Source: Ruminiclostridium sp. (lineage in GTDB: Bacteria > Bacillota > Clostridia > Oscillospirales > Ruminococcaceae). From it: a stretch of DNA of 64,000 bases. This document shows positions 36,368 to 46,029 of the stretch, piece by piece. Below the pieces are notes generated by a model. It saw only the letters and a list, made by a program, of their open reading frames with translations, searched no databases and had not been told where the DNA came from. Every line of letters starts with the position of its first letter. Position 1 is the first letter of the stretch. The position numbers and the translations under genes are program-made. Location of the stretch: the NCBI GenBank assembly GCA_017465545.1, contig JAFTVY010000055.1, forward strand, positions 62,001 to 126,000. Direction: 5' to 3'.

Positions 36368-37789
36368 TCAGTCAGCGATTGCATCATCAAGTCCGCAGAT
36401 GCGGAGATTTTCTTCATGCTCGCTTATGGTTTCTGCAAAAAACATCTCCATTGTTTCGGGATGAGCGCAGAAATAATAATAATTCGTATCAGGTGCATAA
36501 AGCACAGCCTTTATTGCATCCAGTCCGGGATTGCAGATAGCACCTACGGGTATTCCGTTGCAGGTGTAGGTATCATATGCATCGAACATAGCCTGATTTT
36601 TTGAATACTCGGATGCGGGCATATTAGGCTTGATTCTTTCAGTCACGTAAAGCGTGGTAACGTCTGATTCAAGTCTCGGGAACACGTCGGGGTTATTCAG
36701 TCTGTTCATAAAGGCTGATGCAACGTATCCCATATTTTCTATAGAGTCAGCCTCTCTCTGAACAACAGAAGCAAGTGTAATAACCTCATCAAGAGTCATA
36801 TTCAGCTCATTCATTCTGCTGTAGTATCTGGCTGTAAGCTTGTTGTTGAAGTTCTGATAGATAGCGTCGAGAGCTTCTTTTGCATACTCCGTTGTATCTA
36901 TCTCGCTGTTATCCTCGAGCTGAGGGATTATATAAAATTCGTAGGTATCGGGGAAAATGTACCCTTCCATCTGATAGAACTTGAGAGGTTCATCTTCAAG
37001 GCGCTTCTGGAATTTGTAGGTCTTTTCAAGATCTTTGCACTGTGCCAGAAAATCTTCTGCACGGCAAACGAGATTCTCTTCAAATATTTCTGCAATTTCG
37101 TAAATCGTCATACCCTCGGTTATCTGAACCGTAACCGTCTGATTTATAGTTGTGACAGTCTGCAGATTCATAAGAAGTGCGCTGTACGACATCGTTGTAT
37201 CTACGGTAAACGTACCTTTTATAAAGTCGTTTTCAGCGTCAGCCATCTTAGTGTACATAGTAAACACGTCAGGCATTGTGATGATGCCAAGGCTGGCAAG
37301 ATCCTTTGATATATCGTCAATGGTCGAGTCCTCAGAAATATATATCTGCGCCTGGCAATACGTTTTGCCGATTCCGGTAAAGTCAAGTGCCGATTTTACT
37401 ATGTAGACTGCAAGAAAAGCCGAAACGGATACTATGAAAACAGATAAAAGCGCACCTGCAAGAATATGGCTGAAGGTTCTTTTGTGTCTGTTTTTAGCCT
37501 TTATTTTCTTTGCACGTTTCTTTTTATCGGCAAGATACTGCTGGTATTCCTCTTCCGTAACTTCATCCTCTTCCTCAGAAATGTCTTCAGAAAGTGCTTC
37601 GGGAGTCTGATGAACTTCCTCTTGCTGATATGAAGTTTCAGGAGAAACAGGCGTCATGGGTTCGGTGTCAACAGGCTTATCAAATTGGACTGTGCTTTCC
37701 GTTGTTCCGACGTCTTCTGCACTTACTTCCTCTTCCTTTTTTGACTTAGGGAGAGAAAAAAGAACGTCATTAAGAGTTTTATTGTCCAT
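36368..37789 (-). CDS. mltG: Endolytic transglycosylase MltG
   Basis: A 473-residue YceG-family membrane protein. An unusually long acidic cytoplasmic N-terminus (about 1-105, Glu-rich) precedes a basic stretch and one membrane helix (about 108-132). The extracytoplasmic domain has TVTVQITEGMTIYEIAEI (LysM-like part) and the catalytic region LASVVQREADSIENMG with its Glu, then GYIFPDTYEF earlier. It cleaves nascent glycan strands and may set chain length with PBP2. Upstream neighbour of trhP. Confidence 0.93.
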   Translation of the reverse strand: MDNKTLNDVLFSLPKSKKEEEVSAEDVGTTESTVQFDKPVDTEPMTPVSPETSYQQEEVHQTPEALSEDISEEEDEVTEEEYQQYLADKKKRAKKIKAKNRHKRTFSHILAGALLSVFIVSVSAFLAVYIVKSALDFTGIGKTYCQAQIYISEDSTIDDISKDLASLGIITMPDVFTMYTKMADAENDFIKGTFTVDTTMSYSALLMNLQTVTTINQTVTVQITEGMTIYEIAEIFEENLVCRAEDFLAQCKDLEKTYKFQKRLEDEPLKFYQMEGYIFPDTYEFYIIPQLEDNSEIDTTEYAKEALDAIYQNFNNKLTARYYSRMNELNMTLDEVITLASVVQREADSIENMGYVASAFMNRLNNPDVFPRLESDVTTLYVTERIKPNMPASEYSKNQAMFDAYDTYTCNGIPVGAICNPGLDAIKAVLYAPDTNYYYFCAHPETMEMFFAETISEHEENLRICGLDDAIAD

Positions 37790-37814
37790 AAAACCTTTTC
37801 CTTTCTAAGTATAT

Positions 37815-38369
37815 TCAATCAGTAATTACTTCTGTTATCTGCTTGTCGAATCCGTCAACAGGTATATCGTCTCTGATAAATCCGCTGTAGCAAAGACCGA
37901 GTGTGTTTCCCGTGTATCTGCTGAGGAATTTATCGTAGTAGCCTTTTCCGTAACCGATTCTGTAGCCTTCTGTGTTAAAAGCAAGTGCAGGAACAAGACA
38001 AAGGCTGTTGCCCATTTCTTCATATGACAGTTTCCTGCAATAATCCTTTGGTTCGTTTATGCCGTACATTCCTGTGGCTGTATCGGACAAGGATTCTATA
38101 AGATAAAAATCCATTTTTTCTGGTGTGCATTTCGGCACGGCTACTTTCTTTCCGTTTTCAAGGCAATAATTTATAAAGCTTATTGTATCGACTTCGATTT
38201 TTGTTGAAATATAACACAGAATAATATCATATCTGCTGAAGTCAATAGTATTTATAAGCTTATTATAAACGCTTGCATCAAGCTTGCTTTTTTCTCCGCT
38301 TATCAAAAGCTCATTCCTTTTTGAAATAAGAGTCTTTCTCAGCGCAGTCTTCTGTTCCTTAAGAGTCAT
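37815..38369 (-). CDS. 5-formyltetrahydrofolate cyclo-ligase
   Basis: A 184-residue enzyme that converts 5-formyl-THF to 5,10-methenyl-THF using ATP. The signatures are KTALRKTLISKR at the N-terminus, LVPALAFNTEGYRIGYGKGYYDKFL (about 118-142; ATP and folate-binding GYGKGYYD) and the basic helix. It follows the DJ-1 gene by 3 nt... transcribed after it on the same strand, so they are co-expressed. Confidence 0.93.
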   Translation of the reverse strand: MTLKEQKTALRKTLISKRNELLISGEKSKLDASVYNKLINTIDFSRYDIILCYISTKIEVDTISFINYCLENGKKVAVPKCTPEKMDFYLIESLSDTATGMYGINEPKDYCRKLSYEEMGNSLCLVPALAFNTEGYRIGYGKGYYDKFLSRYTGNTLGLCYSGFIRDDIPVDGFDKQITEVITD

Positions 38370-38372
38370 AGC

Positions 38373-38915
38373 TTACATACACTGTAAGGACTTGCGGATT
38401 GCACTCGCCTTACCCTTGCCCTTTACAAGCTCTGCAAGAGCAAGACCGAACTCTATAGCAACACCTGCGCCCTTAGCAGTAATAATATTGCCGTCAACGT
38501 AAACCTTCTCGTCACCAAGCTCTGCACCAAATAAAAATTGCTCAAAGCCAGGGAAACAGGTAGCCTTCTTCCCTTCAAGAAGATTCATCTTGCCGAGTAT
38601 GGAGGGTGCCGCACAAATTGCGCCTATATACTTGTTATTTTCAACACAGAAGCGTATTGCTTCCTGTACGGTTGCATTCTTTTCAAGGTTTAAAGTACCG
38701 GGCATACCACCGGGAAGGACTATCATATCAACTTCATCAGATAGAATAACGTCACCTTCTACCATATCGGTAAATACTGTAATACCATGCGTGCTGGTGA
38801 TCTGATCGCCGCCGATTCCTACTGTAGCAACCTCTACCTCGCATCTTTTCAGAATGTCAATTGGTGCTATCGCTTCAGTTTCTTCAAATCCGTTTGCAAG
38901 AAATACATATATCAT
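38373..38915 (-). CDS. DJ-1/PfpI family protein
   Basis: A 180-residue protein of the DJ-1 superfamily: MIYVFLANGFEETEAI at the N-terminus (with the conserved Glu near 11) and the nucleophile elbow AICAAPSILG with Cys near residue 102. The class includes deglycase-type and chaperone-type proteins; the activity is unsettled. The start at 38915 is preferred over an upstream in-frame codon because AAAGGAAAAG lies just ahead of it. Confidence 0.9.
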   Translation of the reverse strand: MIYVFLANGFEETEAIAPIDILKRCEVEVATVGIGGDQITSTHGITVFTDMVEGDVILSDEVDMIVLPGGMPGTLNLEKNATVQEAIRFCVENNKYIGAICAAPSILGKMNLLEGKKATCFPGFEQFLFGAELGDEKVYVDGNIITAKGAGVAIEFGLALAELVKGKGKASAIRKSLQCM

Positions 38916-38931
38916 AATGCTTTTCCTTTCT

Positions 38932-39807
38932 TTATCCGTTATACTCGGCGATGAATTTCTCAAGCATAAAGCAAGGTCTGTATGAACGCTTTGCCTTTCT
39001 GAGATTCTCTTCGCCCATATCCTCTTCTCTGTTTATATACGTAAGCTCTTTGCAGAACTCATTAGCCATAAGATAATTTATCATCGGATAAGTTCCGTCA
39101 TATTCCGTAAGCGCCTTTTCTACGTGGGTAACAAACGTATCACTGTTAAGCTGTTCGCCATAGGAAAACGCCTGAATCCTTCCTCCGACTCTCAGAATAA
39201 GCCCTTTAAGTCCAAGTGCAGTAAAGTTATCAAGTCCGTTTTCAACACTACACATTTCTTCGGACTTTTCTTTACTCATTTCGCAGCCGTTTCTTTCACA
39301 CCAGAGTGTACTCATTTTTCTGCATTCGTCTATATTTTCTTCGGTTATACGCTCATAACTCCAGTCTAACTGTCTGAAGCGGTTTATATAGTTTCTTTTT
39401 GAATGAAGCTTCTTTCCCGAAAGAGTCGAGAGACTTTCTGACGTGTAAACGTAGTCATAGAAATCCTCGTTTGTGTCAAAACTGAATTTCCCGGGGAATT
39501 CCTTTTCTAAAAGCATCTTTGCAGACTTATCCATCGTAATGAATTTAAGCTTTTTACCTTCGGCTTCGGAATGTTCAGAAAGCTCTTTAATAAGCGCTTT
39601 TATATCTCCGTTTCCGGCAGGAAAAAAGAAACCGTTTGAAGCCTTTACGATGAAATAATCCATAAATCTGCAGATAGTTATTCCATAGACGTTGCGCCAC
39701 ACGTAATTATTTGTAAAATTATATTCGCATCCGCGATAATCCGAAATCGCAAGCAATTCGTCTATCCACGGCTTGTCCTTTAATTCTATTGGTCTGAACT
39801 CCAACAA
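38932..39807 (-). CDS. DUF2156 (GNAT-like aminoacyl or acyltransferase fold) protein
   Basis: A 291-residue cytoplasmic protein with FRPIELKDKPWIDELL at the N-terminus and KLHSKRNYINRF about residue 140, then the C-terminal GNAT-like part (GLKGLILRVGGRIQAFSYGEQL; MINYLMANEFCKELTYINREEDMG). This matches DUF2156 proteins related to the catalytic domain of lysyl-phosphatidylglycerol synthase, but without its membrane part. Substrate unknown. It sits 17 nt upstream of the DJ-1 gene. Confidence 0.82.
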   Translation of the reverse strand: MLEFRPIELKDKPWIDELLAISDYRGCEYNFTNNYVWRNVYGITICRFMDYFIVKASNGFFFPAGNGDIKALIKELSEHSEAEGKKLKFITMDKSAKMLLEKEFPGKFSFDTNEDFYDYVYTSESLSTLSGKKLHSKRNYINRFRQLDWSYERITEENIDECRKMSTLWCERNGCEMSKEKSEEMCSVENGLDNFTALGLKGLILRVGGRIQAFSYGEQLNSDTFVTHVEKALTEYDGTYPMINYLMANEFCKELTYINREEDMGEENLRKAKRSYRPCFMLEKFIAEYNG

Positions 39808-39823
39808 AGCTATTCTTCCCTTT

Positions 39824-40492
39824 TTATAAAATTACTGATTCTATGATTGCACAAAGCTCGTTATTTATATCCTCAACCGAGCGGACATTTTCGCCTTCTG
39901 CACAGCTTATAATCTGCCAGTTGTCGTATTTTGCCGTGTATAGTGCAGTTTCTCTGCATCTTACAAGAAAATCAATATTCTTTTCGTGTATATCCTTCTT
40001 GCTTTCGTCTCCGTCATATCTCTTTGATAAAAGCTTCTGGGAAATTTCAATCGGCATATCAAGAAAAATCACCATATCAGGCTTTGGAATAGCAAATTTT
40101 TTATATTCAAAATCCCATAGCCAGTCAAGATATTCGTCCCACTTATCTTTTTCAAGCTTCGCCATCTGATAAATTGCATTGGACGTGGTATATCTTGCCG
40201 CAACGATATTTCTTCCGCTTTTGTAATCGCTTTCCCAGTATTCTTTATAGCTTGTGTATCTGTCAACCGCATAGATACTGCTGGCAGTAAAACAACCAGT
40301 CATCATATCCTCTTCAGGAAATTTGCCTGAAAGATAATCCTTTACGATGCTTCCACTTGCACTCTCGTAATTCGGGAAGCTTATGAATCTTGCTTTATCT
40401 CCGAATTTGCTCTGTAACAAATCAAGCTGGGTACTTTTTCCGCATCCGTCAAGACCTTCTATTACTATAAGCTTACCTTTCAAATAGAACAT
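39824..40492 (-). CDS. tmk: Thymidylate kinase
   Basis: A 222-residue nucleoside monophosphate kinase with P-loop GLDGCGKST (about residue 14), FPNYESASG, a YAVDRYTS segment (DR motif) and NIVAARYTTSN. It phosphorylates dTMP to dTDP. It is closer to the divergent TMK-like branch of Clostridia than to classical Tmk because the LID region (LLSKRYDGDESKKD) is longer, so some substrate breadth is possible. It is 17 nt upstream of the DUF2156 gene. Confidence 0.85.
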   Translation of the reverse strand: MFYLKGKLIVIEGLDGCGKSTQLDLLQSKFGDKARFISFPNYESASGSIVKDYLSGKFPEEDMMTGCFTASSIYAVDRYTSYKEYWESDYKSGRNIVAARYTTSNAIYQMAKLEKDKWDEYLDWLWDFEYKKFAIPKPDMVIFLDMPIEISQKLLSKRYDGDESKKDIHEKNIDFLVRCRETALYTAKYDNWQIISCAEGENVRSVEDINNELCAIIESVIL

Positions 40493-40562
40493 TCCCTTCT
40501 GTTAAAGATAACTAATCTATTTTATTGTACCACATTTTATTGATTTAGTCAACTTTTATTTA

Positions 40563-41729
40563 TCAGCACATTGAATGTTCTACGGTAATTACGGCAAAAT
40601 ATTTTTCATCGGTTTCATCAAGCTTTTTTCTGATATTTTCTACAAGCTCAGCATCAGATATTCTGAATTTAAAGGGTGTTACAAGATCGAAAATAAAGTT
40701 TATGTGCTGTGTGCCTTTTGTCATTCTGAAATCGTGAATGGAAAGCACCTCGTCTATTCCCTTCACTATACCCGTCACCATTTCCTTCATTCTGATAGTT
40801 TCCTCATCATCATTTGCAACGGGATCCATATGTATAGATACAATACTCTTATATTTTATTTTAAGGTCATCCTCTATAAGATCAATAAGCTCGTGCGCCT
40901 GCATTATATCCGATTTGCAAGGAACCTCGGCGTGCATTGAAATTATCATATTTCCTACACCATAATCATGCACCATAAGATCGTGTACGCCGATAATTCC
41001 GGGATAGCTCATTACCGTATCTTCAATTTCCTTCACAAGCTCAGGACTTGGTTTTTCACCGAGTAAGGGTGTAAGGCTGTCCTTAAAGGTATTAAAGCCC
41101 GTGTACAATATGAATGCGGCAACTAAAAGTCCTGCATATGCATCAAGATTAACACCTGTAAAAAGAGCAAGAAGCATTGTGAGAATAACAACTGTTGTAG
41201 AGATACAGTCTGTAAGGGAGTCCATTGCCGTCGCCTTCATCGTTTTGGAGCTTATAATCTTACCGAGCTTTATATTGAATAATGCCATCCACAGCTTTAC
41301 AAGAACTGAAGCTATAAGAATTACCAACGAAAGTACGCTGAAATGGAATTCTTCAGGATTTATTATCTTTTCGACTGACGTCTTTCCGAGTTCAAAGCCC
41401 ATAAGCATTATAATTACGGCTATAATGAGACCTGACACGTACTCCATTCTGCCGTGGCCGTAGGGATGCTCATTATCTGCAGGCATACTTGCCATCTTGA
41501 ATCCTACAAAGGTCATTATTGACGATCCTGCATCAGAAAGGTTATTAAATGCATCCGCCATAACAGACACTGCACCGGAAATTATTCCTGCAACAAGTTT
41601 TCCGATAAACAGAAGTATATTAAGCACGATCCCCGTAAACGCTCCGAGATAGCCATAGTTAGTACGCACAACAGGGTCTGACGTATTATTTCTGTCTTTA
41701 ATAAATATGCGAATAAGTAAATTTGTCAT
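40563..41729 (-). CDS. CDF-family cation efflux protein
   Basis: A 388-residue cation diffusion facilitator. It has about six membrane helices in the first 215 residues. Metal-site residues are in VMADAFNNLSDAGSS (helix II) and MKATAMDSLTDCIST (helix V). HPYGHGRMEY is the family signature. The C-terminal cytoplasmic metallochaperone-like domain (about 220-380) ends in EHSMC. Likely substrates are Zn2+, Fe2+ or Mn2+; the Asn/Asp rather than His in helix II leans away from strict Zn. Appears monocistronic. Confidence 0.9.
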   Translation of the reverse strand: MTNLLIRIFIKDRNNTSDPVVRTNYGYLGAFTGIVLNILLFIGKLVAGIISGAVSVMADAFNNLSDAGSSIMTFVGFKMASMPADNEHPYGHGRMEYVSGLIIAVIIMLMGFELGKTSVEKIINPEEFHFSVLSLVILIASVLVKLWMALFNIKLGKIISSKTMKATAMDSLTDCISTTVVILTMLLALFTGVNLDAYAGLLVAAFILYTGFNTFKDSLTPLLGEKPSPELVKEIEDTVMSYPGIIGVHDLMVHDYGVGNMIISMHAEVPCKSDIMQAHELIDLIEDDLKIKYKSIVSIHMDPVANDDEETIRMKEMVTGIVKGIDEVLSIHDFRMTKGTQHINFIFDLVTPFKFRISDAELVENIRKKLDETDEKYFAVITVEHSMC

Positions 41730-41746
41730 AATTTCCTCACTATAAA

Positions 41747-41781
41747 AAATTGAGGATCAAGAATAGCTCAATCCTCAATTT
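41747..41781 (-). terminator. Terminator of the arginine operon
   Basis: On the minus strand AAATTGAGGAT pairs with ATCCTCAATTT, followed by TTTATAG, 9 nt after the argF stop. It separates the arg operon from the cation exporter gene. Confidence 0.8.
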
Positions 41782-41789
41782 ATCTTTTA

Positions 41790-42701
41790 TCAGTTCTTGT
41801 CAGACATAAGCATTACCATAACTGCCTTCTGAGCGTGCAGTCTGTTTTCTGCTTCGTCAAATATCTCTGTAGCGTGTTCTTCAAACACCTTTGCTGTGAT
41901 TTCTTCTTCTCTGTGTGCAGGTAAGCAGTGCTGTACCATAGCGTCAGGCTTTGCAACAGCCATAACATCATCGTTTATCTGATAACCCTTGAAGGCAAGC
42001 TTTCTCTGTTCTGCCTCGCCTTCCTGTCCCATGGACGCCCATACGTCAGTAAAGAGAACGTCGGCATCCTTTGCGGCTTCGATAGGATCGTTGACAAGCC
42101 TGAAGTTAGGATACTGCTTGCAGAATTCCAGAACTTCAGCATCAGGATAATATCCTTCGGGACAAGCAAGAGAAACGTCCATACCTACCTTGAGGCAACC
42201 TACAGCGAGAGAATTCGCCATATTGTTACCGTCGCCTATGTAGCACATCTTGAGACCTTCAAGTCTGTTCTTATGCTCTCTTACAGTCATAAGGTCAGCA
42301 AGTATCTGGCAGGGGTGGCAGAAATCTGTAAGACCGTTGATTACGGGGATAGAACCAAACTCTGCAAGAGCCTCAACCTCAGCCTGCTCAAAGGTTCTTA
42401 TCATTATACCGTCGATGTATCTTGAAAGAACTCTCGCCGTATCCTGAACAGGTTCGCCTCTGCCTATCTGCATTTCACTTGCTGATAAGAAAAGTGCATT
42501 ACCGCCAAGCTGATACATACCTGTTTCAAAGGAAACTCTTGTTCTTGTAGAAGCCTTCTGGAATATCATGCCCAGAGTCTTACCCTGAAGGTGATTGTGG
42601 GGAATTCCGTGCTTCTGTTCGTATTTCAGCTGATCTGCCAGATTTAAGATTTCCATAATTTCTTCACGGCTTAAATCAAGCATTTTAAGTAAATGTTTCA
42701 T
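41790..42701 (-). CDS. argF: Ornithine carbamoyltransferase
   Basis: A 303-residue enzyme making citrulline from ornithine and carbamoyl phosphate. The carbamoyl-phosphate site has STRTRVSFE (about residue 53) and FCHPCQ (about 132), and the ornithine-side residues lie in HCLPAHREEE near 265. Last gene of the arginine operon. The biosynthetic setting argues against a catabolic role; no arcA or arcC is nearby. Confidence 0.96.
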   Translation of the reverse strand: MKHLLKMLDLSREEIMEILNLADQLKYEQKHGIPHNHLQGKTLGMIFQKASTRTRVSFETGMYQLGGNALFLSASEMQIGRGEPVQDTARVLSRYIDGIMIRTFEQAEVEALAEFGSIPVINGLTDFCHPCQILADLMTVREHKNRLEGLKMCYIGDGNNMANSLAVGCLKVGMDVSLACPEGYYPDAEVLEFCKQYPNFRLVNDPIEAAKDADVLFTDVWASMGQEGEAEQRKLAFKGYQINDDVMAVAKPDAMVQHCLPAHREEEITAKVFEEHATEIFDEAENRLHAQKAVMVMLMSDKN

Positions 42702-42718
42702 AATAAAATATCCTTTCT

Positions 42719-43885
42719 TTATTTAAGTAATTCTTCTAAAATCATAAGTCCCTTATCAAGCTCTTCATAGCTTATTGTAAGAGGAGGTAAAAGTCTTACC
42801 TTTTCCTTTGCGGTAAGAAGTAAAAGTCCCTTATCAAGAGCCTTCTTGACAATTTCCTTTGCTTCCTTGCCGTTTTCAAGCTCGATACCTATCATAAGTC
42901 CCATACCACTTACTGACTTTACGTTGGGCATCTTTAAAACCTTTTCTCTGATATAATCGCCCTTTGCTGTAACCTCTGCAAGAAAAGCTTCATCTGCCGC
43001 CTTTTTCAGTACAGCAAGACCGCCTGCGCAAGCGATAGGATTACCACCGAAGGTGGAGCCATGTGTACCGGGGGTAAGCACGTCTGCACACTTATCACCT
43101 GCAAGGCAGGCTCCCATAGGAATACCGCCTGCTATACCCTTTGCAAGAGTAATGATATCCGCCTTCTTGCCGAAATTATCTCCCGCAAGGAATTTACCTG
43201 TTCTTCCTACGCCCGTCTGAACCTCGTCAGCGATGGTAAGTACATCCATCTTTTCGCAAAGAGAGAAAATTTCATCCACAAAGCTCTGCTCAAGCGCCAT
43301 AACGCCGCCCTCGCCCTGAATGTATTCAAACATAACGGCACATACCGTATCGTCAAGCTTTGATTTCAAATCTTCGATATTGTTTGCTTCAACGTATCTG
43401 AAGCCTTCTACAAAGGGGAAGAAATAATTGTGGAAAACCTCCTGCCCCGTTGCAGATAAAGTGCACATTGTTCTTCCGTGGAAGGAGTTCACAAGAGTAA
43501 TTATATTATGTCTACCCTTGCCGTATTTGTCGAAGCTGTACTTTCTTGCAATCTTTATTGCGCATTCGTTAGCCTCAGCTCCGGAGTTGCAGAAAAACAT
43601 ATTCTTAAGGCCTGTAGCCTTACTGAGCTGTTCGGCAAAATCTGCCTGAACCCTTGTATAATAATAATTTGACGTATGTTGAAGGCTTTTAACCTGCTCG
43701 CAGACTGCGTTCACCCAGTCCTCATTGCAATAGCCGAGGGAGTTTGTACCGATACCGCTACCAAAATCTATATACTGCTTTCCGTTTTCGTCGGTAGCAC
43801 ACTGATTTTCGCCCTTCTCAAGTACAAGGTCAAATCTGCCGTAAGAGCCCATAACGTGAGCATTAAACTGTTCTATTGTATTCAT
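42719..43885 (-). CDS. argD: Acetylornithine aminotransferase
   Basis: A 388-residue class III PLP aminotransferase converting N-acetylglutamate semialdehyde to N-acetylornithine. FGSGIGTNSLGYC lies near the N-terminus, NSGAEANECAIK near 102, ADEVQTGVGRTG near 217, and the PLP lysine in TLAKGIAGG near 246. It is 16 nt downstream of argB. Confidence 0.95.
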   Translation of the reverse strand: MNTIEQFNAHVMGSYGRFDLVLEKGENQCATDENGKQYIDFGSGIGTNSLGYCNEDWVNAVCEQVKSLQHTSNYYYTRVQADFAEQLSKATGLKNMFFCNSGAEANECAIKIARKYSFDKYGKGRHNIITLVNSFHGRTMCTLSATGQEVFHNYFFPFVEGFRYVEANNIEDLKSKLDDTVCAVMFEYIQGEGGVMALEQSFVDEIFSLCEKMDVLTIADEVQTGVGRTGKFLAGDNFGKKADIITLAKGIAGGIPMGACLAGDKCADVLTPGTHGSTFGGNPIACAGGLAVLKKAADEAFLAEVTAKGDYIREKVLKMPNVKSVSGMGLMIGIELENGKEAKEIVKKALDKGLLLLTAKEKVRLLPPLTISYEELDKGLMILEELLK

Positions 43886-43901
43886 TTTATATTCCTTCCG
43901 G

Positions 43902-44753
43902 TTATATAATCATTGTACCTGCACCCTCATTGGTGAGAAGCTCAATGAGTATTGAGTGAGGTATTCTGCCATCGATGATATTTGCCTGCTTTACACCACG
44001 TCTTACAGCTTCTACACAGCAATCAATCTTAGGAATCATACCGCCTGAAATAATACCCTGCTCCTTTAAGTAAGGTACTTCACTTACGCCTACAGAGTAG
44101 ATGAGAGTATTTTCATCATCCTTATCTCTTAAAAGTCCCTTGATGTCTGTGAGAAGAATAAGGCTTTCTGCCTTAAGCTCTGCCGCAATTCTTGCTGCCG
44201 CTGTATCTGCGTTGATGTTATATACCTTACCATCCTTGCCTGCGGCAACAGTAGAAATAACGGGAATATATCCCTTCTCGAGTACGTTTTCGATTACCTT
44301 GGCGTTGATGTTTGTAATCTCGCCTACAAGACCTAAATCGGGAGATAACTGTTCAGCCTCTATAAGATGTGAATCAAGTCCGCAAAGGCCGATCGCTTCA
44401 CCCTTGTGAGTATAAAGGAGATCGACAAGATCTTTGTTCACCTTACCGCAAAGCACCATCTGAACAATATCAATGGTTTCCTGATCTGTATAGCGCAGTC
44501 CGTTGACGAACTTACTTTCCTTGCCGACCTTATTCAGCATGGCATTGATTTCAGGTCCACCGCCGTGAACAAGAACTATTTTTATTCCGCAAAGGGATAA
44601 AAGAACTATATCAGACATAACCGCCTGCTTAAGTTCATTGTTTGTCATAGCATTTCCGCCGTATTTTACGACAACTACCTTATTGGCATATTTCTGTATA
44701 TAAGGGAGCGCGTCACTTAATATCTGCGCTCTGCTTTCGTGTTCTACTGACAT
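43902..44753 (-). CDS. argB: Acetylglutamate kinase
   Basis: A 283-residue amino-acid kinase. VVKYGGNAM (residues 28-36) and LVHGGGPEIN (about 63) bind ATP and acetylglutamate; GGMIPKIDC near 233 is the C-terminal signature. An N-terminal helix of about 20 residues precedes the core, the feature that confers arginine feedback inhibition and hexamer formation in related enzymes, so feedback control is plausible. Confidence 0.95.
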   Translation of the reverse strand: MSVEHESRAQILSDALPYIQKYANKVVVVKYGGNAMTNNELKQAVMSDIVLLSLCGIKIVLVHGGGPEINAMLNKVGKESKFVNGLRYTDQETIDIVQMVLCGKVNKDLVDLLYTHKGEAIGLCGLDSHLIEAEQLSPDLGLVGEITNINAKVIENVLEKGYIPVISTVAAGKDGKVYNINADTAAARIAAELKAESLILLTDIKGLLRDKDDENTLIYSVGVSEVPYLKEQGIISGGMIPKIDCCVEAVRRGVKQANIIDGRIPHSILIELLTNEGAGTMII

Positions 44754-44778
44754 TTTACTTTTCCTTTCCCGTACTTTT

Positions 44779-46011
44779 TTAGCTTCTGTATTCAGCGTTT
44801 ATCTTTACGTATTCATAAGTGAGGTCACAGCCCCAGGCAACCGACTTGTGTAAGCCGTCATGAAGATCGACAATTATCACTATCTCATCCTCAGACAGTA
44901 TCGCAAAAGCCTTGTCTTCGGAGAAGTCAACGCCTGCACCCTTTTCGCATACCTTGACAACACCCTTATCAGATGACAAAAGAACCTCAACCTTGGAGAT
45001 ATCAAAATCACCTTCTGCATATCCGATAGCACACAGGATTCTGCCCCAGTTTGCATCAGCCGCAAATATAGCCGCCTTTAAAAGACTGCTGTTTATAACC
45101 GATAAAGCTACGCTCTTTGCTATAGCCTCTGTAGGTGCATTCTGCACTACGCATTCCATAAGCTTTGTAGCACCCTCGCCGTCTCTTGCAGTTTCTCTTG
45201 CAAGATTCATCATTACCGCATAAAGTCCGTTGAGGAATATTTCGTAATTTTTATCTTCTGCTGTAATTTCATCATTTTCTGCAAGACCTGAAGCCATAAT
45301 GCATACGGTATCGTTTGTGGACGTGTCACCATCAACGCTAACCATATTGTAAGTGATTTCTGTGGTACGCTTTAAAGCCTTCTGAAGAAGCGCAGAATTG
45401 ATATTTACGTCGGTTGTAATAAAAGCAAGCATTGTAGCCATATTAGGATTTATCATACCGCTACCCTTACTGATACCACCGATATGACATTTCTTTCCGT
45501 CAAGCTCAAATTCAACCGCAAGCTCTTTTTTTCTTGTGTCGGTTGTCATTATAGCCTCACAAGCAAGTGTACTGCCATCAGCGGAAAGACTGCTTGCAAG
45601 CTTTTCTATATTGTTCTTAACGGGATCGATAGAAAGCTTCTGACCGATAACACCGGTAGAGCCTACAATCACGTCGTTCTTATCAATGCCAAGCTGTTCG
45701 GCACAAAGCTCGCACATCTGCTCAGCAATCTCGATTCCGTTAGAGTTGCAGGTGTTAGCGTTACCGCTGTTTACGATAACAGCCTGAGCTAAACCATCTT
45801 CAAGATGCTTTTTTGTAACTGTAATAGGCGCACCCTTAACCTTATTCTGTGTATACATAGCCGCCGCTGTGCATTTCTTTTCACAGCTGATGATCGCTAA
45901 ATCTCTCTTTGTGCTACCGGGCTTGATTCCTACGTTTATACCGCCCGCAACAAAGCCCTTTGCCGCACATACACCGCCGTCTACCGGCTTATAATTTTCA
46001 AATTCTACCAT
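44779..46011 (-). CDS. argJ: Glutamate N-acetyltransferase / ornithine acetyltransferase
   Basis: A 410-residue ArgJ. The self-cleavage site is at the Thr of PNMATMLAFITTD (near residue 198), which splits it into alpha and beta chains. GSTGVIGQKL and GMINPNMA are intact. It recycles the acetyl group from acetylornithine to glutamate. Whether it can also use acetyl-CoA cannot be told from sequence. If monofunctional, a separate starter acetyltransferase is needed; see the GNAT gene in this operon. Confidence 0.95.
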   Translation of the reverse strand: MVEFENYKPVDGGVCAAKGFVAGGINVGIKPGSTKRDLAIISCEKKCTAAAMYTQNKVKGAPITVTKKHLEDGLAQAVIVNSGNANTCNSNGIEIAEQMCELCAEQLGIDKNDVIVGSTGVIGQKLSIDPVKNNIEKLASSLSADGSTLACEAIMTTDTRKKELAVEFELDGKKCHIGGISKGSGMINPNMATMLAFITTDVNINSALLQKALKRTTEITYNMVSVDGDTSTNDTVCIMASGLAENDEITAEDKNYEIFLNGLYAVMMNLARETARDGEGATKLMECVVQNAPTEAIAKSVALSVINSSLLKAAIFAADANWGRILCAIGYAEGDFDISKVEVLLSSDKGVVKVCEKGAGVDFSEDKAFAILSEDEIVIIVDLHDGLHKSVAWGCDLTYEYVKINAEYRS

Positions 46012-46029
46012 AATTACTACCTTTCAATA

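Noticed and set aside
41747..41781. T-box or attenuator of the arginine operon
   Set aside because: It lies after argF, at the operon end, and is a simple terminator; no T-box sequence was found anywhere in the window.
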